Shown piece after piece: positions 10,650-23,015 of a stretch of DNA of 64,000 nt. This DNA is from Malus domestica. Taxonomy: Eukaryota; Streptophyta; Magnoliopsida; Rosales; Rosaceae. Location of the stretch: NCBI RefSeq assembly GCF_042453785.1, contig NC_091673.1:22992501-23056500 (forward strand). Direction: 5' to 3'. The notes under the pieces were generated by a model that worked only from the letters and a program-made list of their open reading frames with translations, had not been told where the DNA came from and did no database searches. Position 1 is the first letter of the stretch; every line of letters begins with the position of its first letter. The position numbers and the translations under genes are program-made.

Positions 10650-11797
10650 CACAATTCTATTAGTTTCTTCTCCAATTGTGATTGGTTGAAACAAAACGGA
10701 TAGAGAGGGAGGGAGGAAATCAAGAGTAATGGCCACATAATATTTTGGGTACATGAGAGAATACCTCGGCATTAAAATCTTTAATTGATTTGATACGTTT
10801 TCTTCTAAACATAGAAGGCAAACCAAACTAAAAGTTTTCTTAGAATAAAAAATAACGCTTATTAAGTCAAGTTATCAAACTTATCATTCATAAAAGTCAT
10901 GAGTGGTATTAACTTAGAATTATCAGTAGAGAAATTTAAAATTTAGAAGTCATTAATTGTTACAAAGATAAGAAGAGTCAAGAAAAAAAAAGCAACATTT
11001 GTTTTTCTCTCTTTTTATTTTCTTTAAGAAAATTAGAGTATCGGCTCTCGAATGATGAGTAAACTTAGATTTGGTCAATCAACCAAAAGTTTATCAAATT
11101 TGGAATTTAAATTCGACAAAATATGAAGCATTAGTCAATCCATCATAATGTTGTGAGATATTTAAGAGAGCAAGAGTCGTACTCTTAATAGTCAAATATT
11201 CTTTTAAACGAAAGATCATTGCTTATAATATAAAGAATTTTTTTTTTAATCAAATCTTAACTTAGTGAGACAATTTTTTGTGAACAAGTTACGAAACAAA
11301 ACGAAACTCATTTTTGAAGCAACTCACTCGCAAATATTATGGTGTTTTGCTAGACAATATACAAGGAGTTTTTTTAATTTTTTTTATGGTCACAAATATG
11401 AAAGATGCAAAAGAATATAACAACTCAACGGCCATGATTTATTAACCAAAACATGGAGGGGCCAATATACGAAAAAGAAAGAATAAGGAAAGTGACAACC
11501 ACTAATTATTACAAAATAAAATGAAAAATTATTGTTTATGTATTTTTATTGCAAGAATAATAATTTAATAAAAAATTTAAATAAAAAAATAGTGTATTTA
11601 TATGAACTAGGATCTTCTCCCCTTCTCTTGTCATCCTCTTCCATCCTCTTTTCTCATATTCTCTATTTTTTCTTTCTATTATTATAAAAAATTAATATAA
11701 AATGTTAACATGATTTGACTGTAACCGTTCAAATAGAAGAAGGAGGTTTAAATAGAAGGAGAAGGAAGGGGAGGGAAAAAAACGGGAGTCCTACTCC
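10650..11797. other. AT-rich upstream region of the FLZ gene
   Basis: No ORF with gene character. AT-rich with poly-A and poly-T runs. Near 11605-11690 are CT-rich TCTTCTCCCC and CATCCTCTTCC blocks, possibly regulatory. It lies directly upstream of the FLZ transcription unit. Confidence 0.35.
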
Positions 11798-11807
11798 TAT
11801 TTATATT
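11798..11807 (+). promoter_or_regulatory. Candidate TATA box of the FLZ gene
   Basis: TATTTATATT lies about 460 bp before the FLZ start codon. It is followed by a GAGA/CT-rich stretch (11820-12090), including a C run and CTCTCTCT at about 12058-12087, as expected for a plant 5' leader. Transcription would start near 11830. This is inferred from spacing only. Confidence 0.35.
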
Positions 11808-12267
11808 GCCCTTTCCTCTAATAGCTCAGAGGGGTAGAGAAGACCAGAGAGAAGAGACCTGAAAGGTGGTCTTCCTCTGCATCTCTCTCTCTAGCAGGTT
11901 TCTCTCTCTAGGAATACTCAAGCTTTATAGATTTTAGAGAGAGAAAGAGGAGGTACTTCTCTCAGAAGCTGCACTGAATTTAGCAAAAAATAATACTCCT
12001 CCTACTTGCTCCATTGCTTCTACTTCACTCCCTCCAAGCTTTGAACAAAACTGTCTCTCCCCCCCCCCCCCCCTCTCTCTCTCTCTCAATATCTCCAATC
12101 TTTCCTGGTTTCCTAAAAAGAGTCAAGAAAACCCTTTTCTCTATTACCTCAGTCTTCCTCTGCTTTGGCAATCCTCCTTTAAATCAGCTAAAACAAAATC
12201 ACCAACCATTCAATTTAGCAAAAGTAAGAGAATCTGAACAAAACCCAGTTGCAGACTTTCCCGGAAG

Positions 12268-14989
12268 ATGGAGAATTTTTCCGGGAAAAAGCGACCCACA
12301 ATCAGTATCTCACTTTTCACTACTTTTTCCGAGTCAATTTCCTCTGACAAGTTCCCCAAGTCAATCAAATCCCCAAGAAATTTCCAAGATGGGGTTGTTG
12401 GGCTTGGAATAGTGGCTGCCATGACTGATTTGGGCAGCCCCAATGAAGTGGCTTTGTCTGAAAAGTCACCAAGGTCGAGCCCAATCCCCATAGTCTCTGC
12501 AGCTAAGCCTGCAGCTAATTTCAGAGGTGGGTTTTGTGTGGAGAGGGCTGGGGCTGTGGTGGATGAATTGTCTGAGAGCTATACGTGTGTGATTTCGCAT
12601 TTCGGAAACAATTTGACATCGAAGCGGGTTTATTTCGGTGATAAGCTGAGTGGGGTTGTGGATGATCCTAATGCTGGTATGGTGGTGGCCTCTGGGGTGT
12701 TCTCTACTTCTCCATTGAGTATTGGTGAAGTGGGAAGAGAGTTTTGGGCTTCCGATTTTCTCAGTTGTTGTTATCTTTGCAAGAAGCAGCTTCATGGACT
12801 GGACATTTTCATGTACAGGTAAAAACAAAAGTTATATATACATACATAATATATACACACACAGAGAGACGTATGTATATATGTTCTCTTGATGTATAGC
12901 TTACGAGTTAATCACTTTTGATGATTGATTTTGGTGAAGCGTGATTTAGGAAATCGTGGATTTTGAACCACGTTGTTGATTTTGAATATGGGATTAATTT
13001 TTGCTTATTGATTATGTTGTGTAATGTGGGAGATTGTGTTTTGAAAGGATTTGAACTTTAGGGGTGATAGATGTTTTATTGGCATGGATGAATTGACCAA
13101 TTCTTGGAGATATATGATGTTTCAATTTTGTTCTATTTTAGAATTAGATTTCTAAGTTTCGAACATACTGTGAATGCTGAACAAACTGGTCAATCTGTAA
13201 CATAATTTTTGGTCTCTGGTAAGTTGTCGGTCTAAGCAGGAGGATGTGACTCATGGATCTGCATCAGCAGCTATAGTATTTCTCCTCGTATTTGTAATTT
13301 TTTGTTTCGAGTAGAGGGTTACCTTTCGTGGCATGATTTTCTCGTAGAGGTTTAACTGTTTAGGTTATTGTTTGTGATTGAATGGTACTTGAATGACTTC
13401 ATTCCCGTATTAGGTCATCTCCTTTGGTCCTCTGTGTTGTGCGCTTGAATTCATGCAGAAGATGTTTGAATATTGTTTCCTTTTGAGAACAACGGTTTTA
13501 AGTGTAGTTTCAGAAAGTTACTGGAAATTCTTAGTGATTGTTGTGTTCTCTCTATTGTCCTCGACGACCATGTACATCTTGATTAAGCTAACATTCCACT
13601 TCTGGCCTTGTGCCAACTTGCTAATAGTCATCTCAGTGAGCTTTTGTAAAGTAAGATACAAGCTTGACAGACAAAGTAAAACTTGAGTACTCTAGCATCA
13701 ATAAGTAGTTTGGGTTTTCACACTTAAATCCTTAACTTTGGTTCTCATTTGATTGTATCGAAGCCGGTTGTTTCAAAGAAAATCAAGCAAAATCCATTGG
13801 TGACATTTTGTGTTGATTTATGTATATATCACTATAAAATTATATGCCAGGCTGTACACCAATCATTAGTTTGACAATAATGTCATTAGACTGTTGCATG
13901 CTTAAGAAGTAATGCCAGGGTTGTTTTGTCTTAGGACTCAATGGAACATGCATCTTTAGAAACTTAGCATGGATGCCAGCTCCCAGCTGTTTACTTAATG
14001 AACACTTCCAAGTTACACATCTTTGATTGCAGTCATTTGGTTTTGTAGTATTAAAGATTTCGTCGAGTTAATATTTGTGTATTTATTAATTATTATTACT
14101 TTCTTACTAAGTTGCTACTACTCCTATAAGAAAGTGGCCATTTACTTTGGAAAAAAAATTTGCTCACTGTTTTTACCACGGTGTAACATCGCCACCCTAC
14201 TCAATGCATCCACCTGTTATACAAGTCCTGTTCTCCAAGACCCCATTGTCCAAGAAAATTGTGTTCACCCACAGTTCAATCTTTATTCCAACGGTGGAGG
14301 AGAAAATACAACAACAAATAGTGGGTGATCACAATTTCCTTGGACCATGGGGTCTTGGAGGACAGGTCTACCCGTTATACATCGTATATACCTTAATTGG
14401 AGGTAGTGAGCTAAGTTGTTGTCTCATCTTTTGAAATCGAATTATGTGTGAAAGTATACCTCAAAGTCTCTTAGAATCCGGGAAGTTGAGCTTTCCGAAT
14501 GGACATACGCATTGTGTTAAGAGATATAACATTATTGGAGAAAGGTTATAAACTGCATGGTGGTGAGATATTTTGATGCAATTATTGATGGAGAAAATTC
14601 CAGCTGGTTTTGTTTTGTTCCAATATCTGAGTTTTTAGGGTCTCTTAATTTTAGATATTTTACGATGGCGAAAGAACATTGTTTTGTGATGCGGTCCAAT
14701 GGTAGGGCTATGTAACTTAGATTTGGAAATGGGGAATGGATCTTTGCAAATATACTTGGCATCTTACATATCCTCTCATGTAACTTAGATTCTTTACTAA
14801 CAAAGCATTCAATTCCCCCTTGTTTGCAGAGGTGAGAAAGCATTTTGCAGCGCCGAGTGCCGTGACAAGCACATGCGCAGCGACCATCATAAAGACAAGT
14901 GCAGATCCGGAGCATTAAAATCGCTTGATTACTCAGCGTCGCCGTGCTCCAGTCCGCTCGTCTTCTTGGCCGGGGTTGAGGTGGCATGA
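12268..14989 (+). CDS. FCS-like zinc finger (FLZ, DUF581) protein, two exons
   Basis: Exon 1 is 12268-12818 (ATGTACAG|GT) and exon 2 is 14830-14989 (TTTGCAG|AGGTGAG). Together they give 711 nt, 236 aa, with the intron splitting an Arg codon. The N-terminus has the conserved KRPTISISLFTTFSE motif and a low-complexity Ser/Pro region. The FLZ domain (about residues 164-208) starts FLSCCYLCKKQLHGLDIFMY and continues RGEKAFCSAECRDKHM. It has the CX2C pair, the FCS signature and the second CX3C pair, all intact. FLZ proteins are plant-specific adaptors that bind SnRK1 kinase subunits in energy and stress signalling; this role is known for the family and only inferred here. The first ATG after a CT-rich leader is chosen because the conserved motif follows at once. 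The 2-kb intron contains a MITE. The gene looks intact. Confidence 0.93.
14227..14366. mobile_element. 140-bp MITE in the FLZ intron
   Basis: The left end CCTGTTCTCCAAGACCCCAT and the reverse complement of the right end, CCTGTCCTCCAAGACCCCAT, match over about 45 bp with few differences. The centre is unique. The target duplication is not clear, so the superfamily is not assigned. It lies within the single intron of the FLZ gene. Confidence 0.65.
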
Positions 14990-16265
14990 AAGTTTTCCTA
15001 TACCGAACCTATATAGTAAATAATACAAAATGGACGGGAAAGGTGATGGGAATAAATTGGGTATAACCGGGATAAGACGGTAGAAAAATACCGGACAGGG
15101 TTCAAGCAGGCAGTCTCTACAGTCTACAATTTAAATTGCAAGATTTTTTTTTATTAGATTGGACAAGTTGTATTGAGAAATTGGGAAGTTATATAATCCG
15201 TGGGAGAGACATTTATACAATAATGTTACCGCTTTCCAAAAGTTTCAGTTATACAATGGTAATTTGGATTGGATCAAGTTAGTTATAATATTTAGATACC
15301 AAACTCGCTATCCAAGGAAGTTGAATTTGAAACTTTTTATCTTGAAGGAGATCGTCCTAGTGTTAGTGAGTATAATATTTGTATCATTTTTTGAATTTTT
15401 TTTTTTTAAATAAACCACGCCGCATTGAAATATAATATAAAAGAACGAATTAAATGATACGTAATATTGAGGCGACCTCATATTTTGGCAAGATCTAATA
15501 GTTTCTGTGAACATGATTAGGCCTACTAGTCTATTTTTTGGGGTCATTATTTATTCTTATTGAAGACAACAAACCGTCCCTGCCAGGTGAAATATCTTGT
15601 TTCACGATACAAGCGTTATTAGGGGAATAGGGAGTGGAACACATAACATGGATGAAATTGATAGCAAAGAACCAATCGAGGTACAAATCTTTTACCAATT
15701 CAAAAATACTGGTCTATTCCAATTGAATTCCTTTTAAGGAAACTAATTAAAAGAGCTTGAAAACTTTGAGTTTTAATCAAAAGGACAAAAATGTATTATT
15801 AATGAATAGTACCATGAATGACTTTTTAGAATAAACATGTCCTTTTCGTTAAAAGTGAACAGTATCGGAAGTGTTTCGTTAAAACTCCTTTTTAAGCCAG
15901 AAAACCTACACCATCACTCAGACTAATAAAAGTCCAAATTCCGGCGAAACCATTCATATAGTACTGTTTTATAATCATCTTTGAAAGAACAAGCAAGACC
16001 ACAATTTTTCTTCATATAATACTTAATCGAACAAGTTTGTGCTAAATTTGAATTATTTTAACGAGGCCAACAATCTAACAAGTAATGAATTGTATTGGAG
16101 TGTATGAGCAGCAAGTAACTCAGTAAATAATCACATTGAGACTCCGATGTCGGGAGCTAGCACACTGAATTTTATCTATGAATCAAGTTCAACTTAGCAT
16201 CAGAAGCCAACGAAATTCAATAACAAGGAGGCAAGCAAAAACTTGATGGAGCTCCAAGTAAAAAT
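14990..16265. other. Intergenic region between FLZ and the 70-aa gene
   Basis: Holds the 3' ends of two convergent transcription units (FLZ on +, the small gene on -). AT-rich. No ORF with gene-like features and no clear terminal repeats were seen. Confidence 0.4.
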
Positions 16266-17848
16266 CTAGTCCTCAACCTGCCAAATACAAGTCAAATGCA
16301 ACCACTAAATCAGTTGTTCAAAAACTAACAATAATGGATTAGAAGATGGATCTGAATAACCATCTTGGTTAAGACGCTGTCAAGTGCCAATTGGTGACCA
16401 TGTTGGAAATAATAAGATCCTCTATTAATTTTCTTCTTGGTGTTGGCAGCAGTAATCAAACTTAAGCCCCAAACAAATCCCTTATGCTTGCTTCCCCTTT
16501 GACAACACTAAATTATCAGCATTTCCACCCCCACAAAGGCTGTCAACAAGACACGGCTCATATACTAACTCTGATAGAGGAGACAACTTGAAACCACTAG
16601 GTCACTTGCGACCACATAACTTCATTTCTTTGACACGAAAAAAATTAATCCAAAATCGTGGAAGCTGAAACCAGACGTGACTAAGTTTTATCCTGATATT
16701 AGTTTACCCACATCCCCATTTTGATAACACATAAACGGTGATACAAATGGAACACAACTGAAATATGACTCCAAATCACTGCATAAGTAGTCATCTAGGC
16801 GAAATGAATTATTAAATGAAGTGCTTTAATTGATGTTTCACAGAATATGCTTTTCTCATAGAATGAAAACACCAATACTAGGAGCTTTTATAAACACCAA
16901 TACCCAGCTAAAGTTCATGTGCCTCCAATCCCCACTATTAAGTCCACCTGAGCTCTTTTCCTGCTTCTAGTGTGGGACTATTTCTTCAAACTTCAGACAT
17001 CTACCGAGCACATGAACGGAATTATCATTGTAACTTTTTTCCATTTCTTTTCTTTGATTTTACTCTCTGACTACACTCTGAATTCAGATAGCATCTAATA
17101 TATTCCATCTATTAACTTTCCGGCAAAAGCACCTCTTAGAAAATCTACTTTATGACTCCACACACACACACACACACACACACACCCACGCACACACACA
17201 CCATTATAAACAATTATATCTACAAATGCATATCAGAAAGATTTTCCACCTAGTTTTGTTGAAAACATAAATAACCAAGGGCAACATCTTTCTATGCCTG
17301 GAAAAGGCTTGAGATTCAACCCTAAAACCAATTGGCAATAAGCGGAGTAATCCCACTCCTTATAAGACCACACAAAGGACCCTCCCCAAGATCATAACAA
17401 TGAACAATCTACATTAGCAATTGACTGCTGAAATTCATGTCAGAAAAATGTGAGCGTCTAATTGCAATTATAACCAAAACCCACATAGAAAATCATTGGC
17501 CTTGTTAAAACTCACATATAATAACTATCAAATGCTAATCATTTGTCCTAATTTTGAGATTATTAAGATGGGTTATGATTAGTTCTGAAAAAATTGATGA
17601 ATTGGTCGGGGGCTACTGCATAAAGCTATCAGAAATTCAACCAAATCACAAACCCAATCATAAGAATAAAAAATAAAAAATAGAAAAAAAAAACAAAAAC
17701 AATAATACCTGAGCGGGATTATGATTCGGGTCTGGTGATAAAGAACGCTCGAGGTTCACAAGTCTACCTTCAAGAGCATCAAACTTTTGCTTCACCTACA
17801 TAATCCCCCACAACAAAGAAAATGAAAACTTGAAATCATATGTATGTG

Positions 17849-17945
<97 letters not shown>

Positions 17946-18082
17946 GAGAGAGTTGATGGGTTACATACATCGGAGGAAAGAGCGAAGCGGTCGACGAGAA
18001 GATCTTTCCAGACGAGATGAGAGATTGCAGCTCCAGTCAGCGAAAACCCAACACCGAACCAAACCAAACGAGTTCTTATCAT
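16266..18082 (-). CDS. Small 70-aa single-pass membrane protein, three exons
   Basis: The exons on the - strand are 18082-17969 (38 codons, GAT|GTATGT), 17795-17709 (29 codons, TGTAG| and CAG|GTATT) and 16277-16266 (GTT GAG GAC TAG, after TTGGCAG). All junctions are phase 0 and total 71 codons with stop. The protein begins MIRTRLVWFGVGFSLTGAAI, a hydrophobic segment at about residues 7-24, then SHLVWKDLLVDRFALSSD. The second half (VKQKFDALEGRLVNLERS) is a short amphipathic or coiled-coil helix. I recall similar small uncharacterised plant proteins, but cannot name the family. An organelle or ER membrane location is possible. The last exon codes only VED. The first intron carries a TA/GA microsatellite right after the donor. 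It lies 1.37 kb beyond the 3' end of the biotin carboxylase gene, on the same strand. Confidence 0.75.
17161..17202. repeat. (CA)n microsatellite
   Basis: CACACACA run with single CCACG interruption, inside the second intron of the 70-aa gene. Confidence 0.9.
17860..17943. repeat. Compound (TA)n(GA)n microsatellite
   Basis: About 22 TA repeats followed by about 18 GA repeats, in the first intron of the 70-aa gene and ending about 25 nt from the exon 1 donor. On the coding strand it reads (CT)n then (TA)n just downstream of the 5' splice site. Confidence 0.95.
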
Positions 18083-19447
18083 CTTTCTTTTTGGTTTTCC
18101 TATTTGGGGTTTTGAGAATCACAGAAATCTTAGAACCACAATGTGCTGCTGCTGCTGCTGCCGAACGACAATCACATTTCTCTTTTCCTATACAATTTAT
18201 TATTTCCAAATGAAAAAGTTTTAAAAGGCAAATAACCAACAGAAGTTCTAATATGGTTACTCAAAATTACCATAATACTCACGGATTTTTATTTTAGGGA
18301 ACAAAACTCTAATTAGACTAAAGTTCAGAGAACATTATTTCAATTTTCTCTTGTTTTTTATTTAGTTACTTTATGCCAAAAGTGAAAACAGAAAACATGA
18401 CAACTTTTTAGAATATGCATTGCTGAAACACATTAAAAATAGATCTTCACAATTACAATGAAAACAACTAACGCAAGACTTCTATAAGGGTGCGTAATGC
18501 CCGTGATTAAAAAAATACCTCTTACACCCACGTGAATGCGTGCAGAGAGATTAGTTTTTATTTAAAGCCGAAGGAGAAAATATTTGAGACAACATTATGG
18601 ACTTGAGAGGAGGGTCTTGGGGGGTTTTCGCCCCTAATGGGTCGGGCATCAAGGACAAAAATCTGATATGGTGAGGGTGGGAAGGGCAGGGTACGAATGA
18701 CATTCTAATTCCAAACCCAAACACTCGCTGCCTACTTGAATAAGATTTTTCTCCAAAGACACAACAAAACTAGACAATAATTTGCACAAAATGTAGAAAT
18801 ATTAAGTGTACCAAGTAAAATTAAAAACTAAAAACAATGTTGAATAGTTTTCTAAATTTGTTTAGATTTAGTTTTGTGATTATATATTTACCAATTTCCC
18901 ACCATCATTTGCTAGGATGCCACTCCACCCAACAAGTTTCTAAGGTTGTTTTCAGCCAACCTCCAAAGGAGAGATATTTCCATGTAACTAAAACATAAGG
19001 CCAATACACTACGTGTCATAATATAAGTAGAGGATATATTTTTCAATGTCCCTTCACTTGTATTACCGGCTCGTGTTCTAGGCACATTGAAAAAAATAAA
19101 CCTCCAACCTAAGAAGGAAATTCAGCAGAAAGTCAAACCCCAATATGATATTAGCATTAAACCTAAATTATGAAACAAGGATCTTGCAAAATATAAATAG
19201 TATGCAAATACACATAGGGTGAGCAATACAAGTTTGTACACCCAACTGAAACGCATGTAACATGTCAAAATTTCAAATGAAATACTCAAATGCAAGGCAT
19301 GCGAATAATGTTATTAGTTCTAATAAGTATAAAAAGACACGGAATTATATAACTCGTACAAAAAAGCGAAAGATTAGCCGTTTAAATGTGGTCGACTAGA
19401 CCAGATAGTGGCAATTAGAGAGCCATCCATGTAAGCAGATGCACCAG
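18083..19447. other. Intergenic region: 70-aa gene promoter and biotin carboxylase 3' flank
   Basis: Contains a short (CTG)n run at 18141-18160, likely in the small gene's 5' leader or promoter. The remainder is AT-rich and includes the 3' UTR of the biotin carboxylase gene. No other gene was seen. Confidence 0.4.
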
Positions 19448-22400
19448 CTAGTTCTTGGCGGCGGCCGCGGGCACCAAATGTTGGGGCTGTAGGCACATGA
19501 GAGAGGAATTAGTAAATATGAGAACCCAGAATGGAAAATCGAAGGCTCGCCGGTAAATTTATGTTCAGGGTTAGACTAGTTTCTTACCGCTTGTAGCTCC
19601 TCTTCATGCTTTGGAATAAAAGCAGTATCAACGTTGCCATTTTTGAAATCCTCTATGTCAAGGATAAGTTTATGGTATTCAATGGTTGTGGGAACCCCTG
19701 TTGAACAAAGGCAATAACTACATCAACCACCATTAATAACGAAAACGGAGTGTTCCAGATTTACATCGTGAATTAAAGCAACCTGAAACTCTCAATAAAA
19801 CTTTGACAAAAAAAAAAAAAAACACTTGCCCCTTTGGTTCTATTCACAACACTGCTTAAATTCAAATGGCTCACACGAAGTTTCTTCTACATAAAGTCCA
19901 ATTATGCTGACATAAAAATTAAATAAAATTGAATGATTTCACCAATTAATTATATTATTATTTACCCGTTATAACAGTGTCGTCAAGAGCCCTCTTCATT
20001 CGCTCAATCGCCTTTTCTCTTGTTGGTGCCCAAACAATAAGCTACATCAAGAGAGCAATATTGCCAAAGTGATTAAAATTTAGAACAATAAACCTGAAAG
20101 CTATAATATTATATTGGTGATGTATATGGGCCACAAACCTTTCCAAGAAGGGAATCATAGTTTGGAGGAACCACATAATCAGGATAAACATGGCTATCCA
20201 TTCGAACAAAGGGACCTCCAGATGGTAAGTATGCTGTTATTCTTCCTGTTAAAAAACACAGAAGAATATGTATTAAAAACAGAGTGAATACATAATGTCA
20301 TTGTTAAACCAGTGCATGCGCAACCCTAGTAAAATAAATGGAATTCTTGGAGTGCTGAACTAACTTAGAGCCCTATATCATCAGGGTTTGGCTGCATCAC
20401 ATAGTACAATACAGAATAACAGAAAAAGACCAAATGTTGCATAAGTGTCATGCTGTACTAAGCAATTAACCAAGGGAACCAGAATATAACTATGTATACA
20501 TACCTGGCCCAGGTCGGAATCCTTTAAAAGCATCTTCTGCATTGATACGGCATTCAATTGAATGTCCTCTGAGCACTATATCTTCCTGTAGATGGAGCCA
20601 CCTCCGTCAGACATTGAACAGAAAGCGTCAAATATATCTCGAAAACTACACTACTGTAATTACCTGTGTGTATCGGAGTTTTTCACCCATAGCCACATGA
20701 ATTTGTTCTTCAATCAAGTCAACAGAGGAAATCATTTCTGTCACAGGATGCTCAACCTGTCATTCCATTGGCAAAAATATTATAGTTTAGCATAACTAAG
20801 CAAATTTTTAATACCAGTCAAAGCCATCCTCAAAAGATTAGTTTAACCTGAATCCGAGTGTTCATTTCCATGAAGTAAAAGGAACCTCTTTCGTCCAAAA
20901 GGAATTCAACGGTTCCAACACCAATGTAGCCAATTGATGCTGCTGCTGCAACTGCTGCATCACCCATAGCTTTCCGCAGTTCTGGGGTCAATGCAGGGGA
21001 AGGTGCTTCTTCCAGAAGCTTTTGGTTCCTTCTCTGTGAACGTTACATTCAACAAATGAAAACAATTTGGCAGGGGTCATTGGGCTTTGCATTTCTTAGA
21101 AATGACTAGAGAATAAATGAATAATAAATTGAAGACAGCTGTATTCTAATAACTAGAAATAAACTTTCACAGTGATTCATGCAACTAATAAGGCCGGTTA
21201 AAGTACCTGGATGCTGCAATCCCGCTCTCCAAAGTGAATAACATTACCATATTTATCAGCAAGAACCTGTTTTTACAAGGGATAAATCAAGAGATTGCAG
21301 GTTTGCGTCAAATGTCAAAATGAATACTACTTATAATTCAAAACATACAATATACACCATAAAAATCATCAGGAACTTTTACAAGCACATTACCTGAAAC
21401 TCAATGTGTCTAGGATTTTGGATGTACTTTTCCAAATAAACTCCATCATTTCCAAAAGCAGCTGCAGCCTCACTCTTTGCTTGCTGCAAACAATCAAATT
21501 GAAGCAAAACAATAAGCCGATGGAAACAGCAATGTAATACAAAAATATAATGCTCATTTAAGGATAACAAGACCAACTAAACTAAGAGCCCAACCATACA
21601 AATTTATAGTGAAATTTATCTGACACAAAACTTAAACAATATCTCCAAAAATGATCAACGAAACACTTTCGGAGAAGACAAACAATAAAAGAAGGCATCA
21701 GCAAAGCAACAAAGTAAGAAGACAATGCATTGGGTACAGTACCTGCAACAACTTCACAAACTCCTCAGGTTCTTTAGCAAGACGCATGCCACGTCCTCCA
21801 CCTCCTGCTGTGGCCTTCAATAGCAAAACATGCTTATCTTTTAACAGAAACAATAACAGACAAAAATCTATATTGGCTTTCCTTAACTCAGTTTTTGAAA
21901 AAAAATATTCGAGTTTATATGTAACACACTTATAATTGAAATCGTTTAGAATTGTTTCTGCCAAATGATGAAACTCATCCAAAGATCAGAGATAACAGTT
22001 AGAACTCATTATAGTTAGTAGTTACTAGGAACTAAGCTGCAAACTTAAATTTCTGTAAGGAACTGCATGCTTGACTGAAACTCAAAATTAAAACCTACAA
22101 AACTTTTATTCTAGCTTCATTGAGTTGGTACATCTTCATAGCTTAGCATTATAGCAAGGAAATTGGGTAGCGTACTAGCATCAAACAGATACAATTCATG
22201 AGCAGCTATTCTATGCAATAGGCATGTGTTCCTCTAAATTAATTTTCTATGTTAACACTAAAAGGTCTGCACTGTAAATTCTAGGACATAGAGGGGTATA
22301 ATGAGTTTTAATTATCATGAGACATAATAAGACAAGATACTTTACCTTGATCATTACAGGAAAACCAATCTCATCTGCAAGCCTGATTCCTTCCTCTGTG

Positions 22401-22976
22401 CTCTGTAAAGGAAAAAAAGAGAGTACAATCAAGGAAATATTAATTTTTATGACCACCTAGTTCAGGAGGCGTTGAAACTTATAATACCTAAGGTTAAAGT
22501 ACATACCTGTAGTAATCCATCACTTCCAGGTACAGTTGGGACACCTGCTTTCTTCATTGTGTCTCTGGCAGTCGATTTATCACCCATAACACGGATGCTC
22601 TCGGGCTGCAAATTGTAATCATAATTTCAAACATTTGTCCCACATGAGAACATGAATTAACTAATAAGTGACTAAATATAGAGCCAAGTGCTTCATTACT
22701 ATTCACTCTAAGATGTATGGAACAAGTGCAATATAATGTATAAAACCAAATAAAATTAACTAATAAATGATTAAGGGGAGGGATCCCCATTTTTTCAAAA
22801 AAAATGAGGACACGCTCCCCACCGTTAGATTGACTTTAATGAAATTGTGTGGTTGAGATTAAAACACAGGCCATAGAATCTCAACCACAGGATTTCATTT
22901 AATTCAAATCCAACGGTGGGGAGCGTGTCCCCATTTTTTTGAAAAAATGGGGATCCCTCCCCTTAAGCAATTCCTT

Positions 22977-23015
<39 letters not shown>

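Noticed and set aside
12014..12412. 132-codon open frame overlapping the FLZ start, a possible upstream ORF
   Set aside because: It begins with TTG, not ATG, and overlaps the conserved FLZ N-terminus in another frame; the leader shows no matching ATG.
14532..14987. 151-codon - strand frame over FLZ exon 2
   Set aside because: It is antisense to the FLZ zinc-finger exon, which is well supported, and has no motifs.
17861..18082. Frame extending MIRTRLVWFG into repeated Ser-Leu and Ile-Tyr
   Set aside because: That extension reads through the intron microsatellites; the in-phase donor GAT|GTATGT at 17969 gives the sensible protein.
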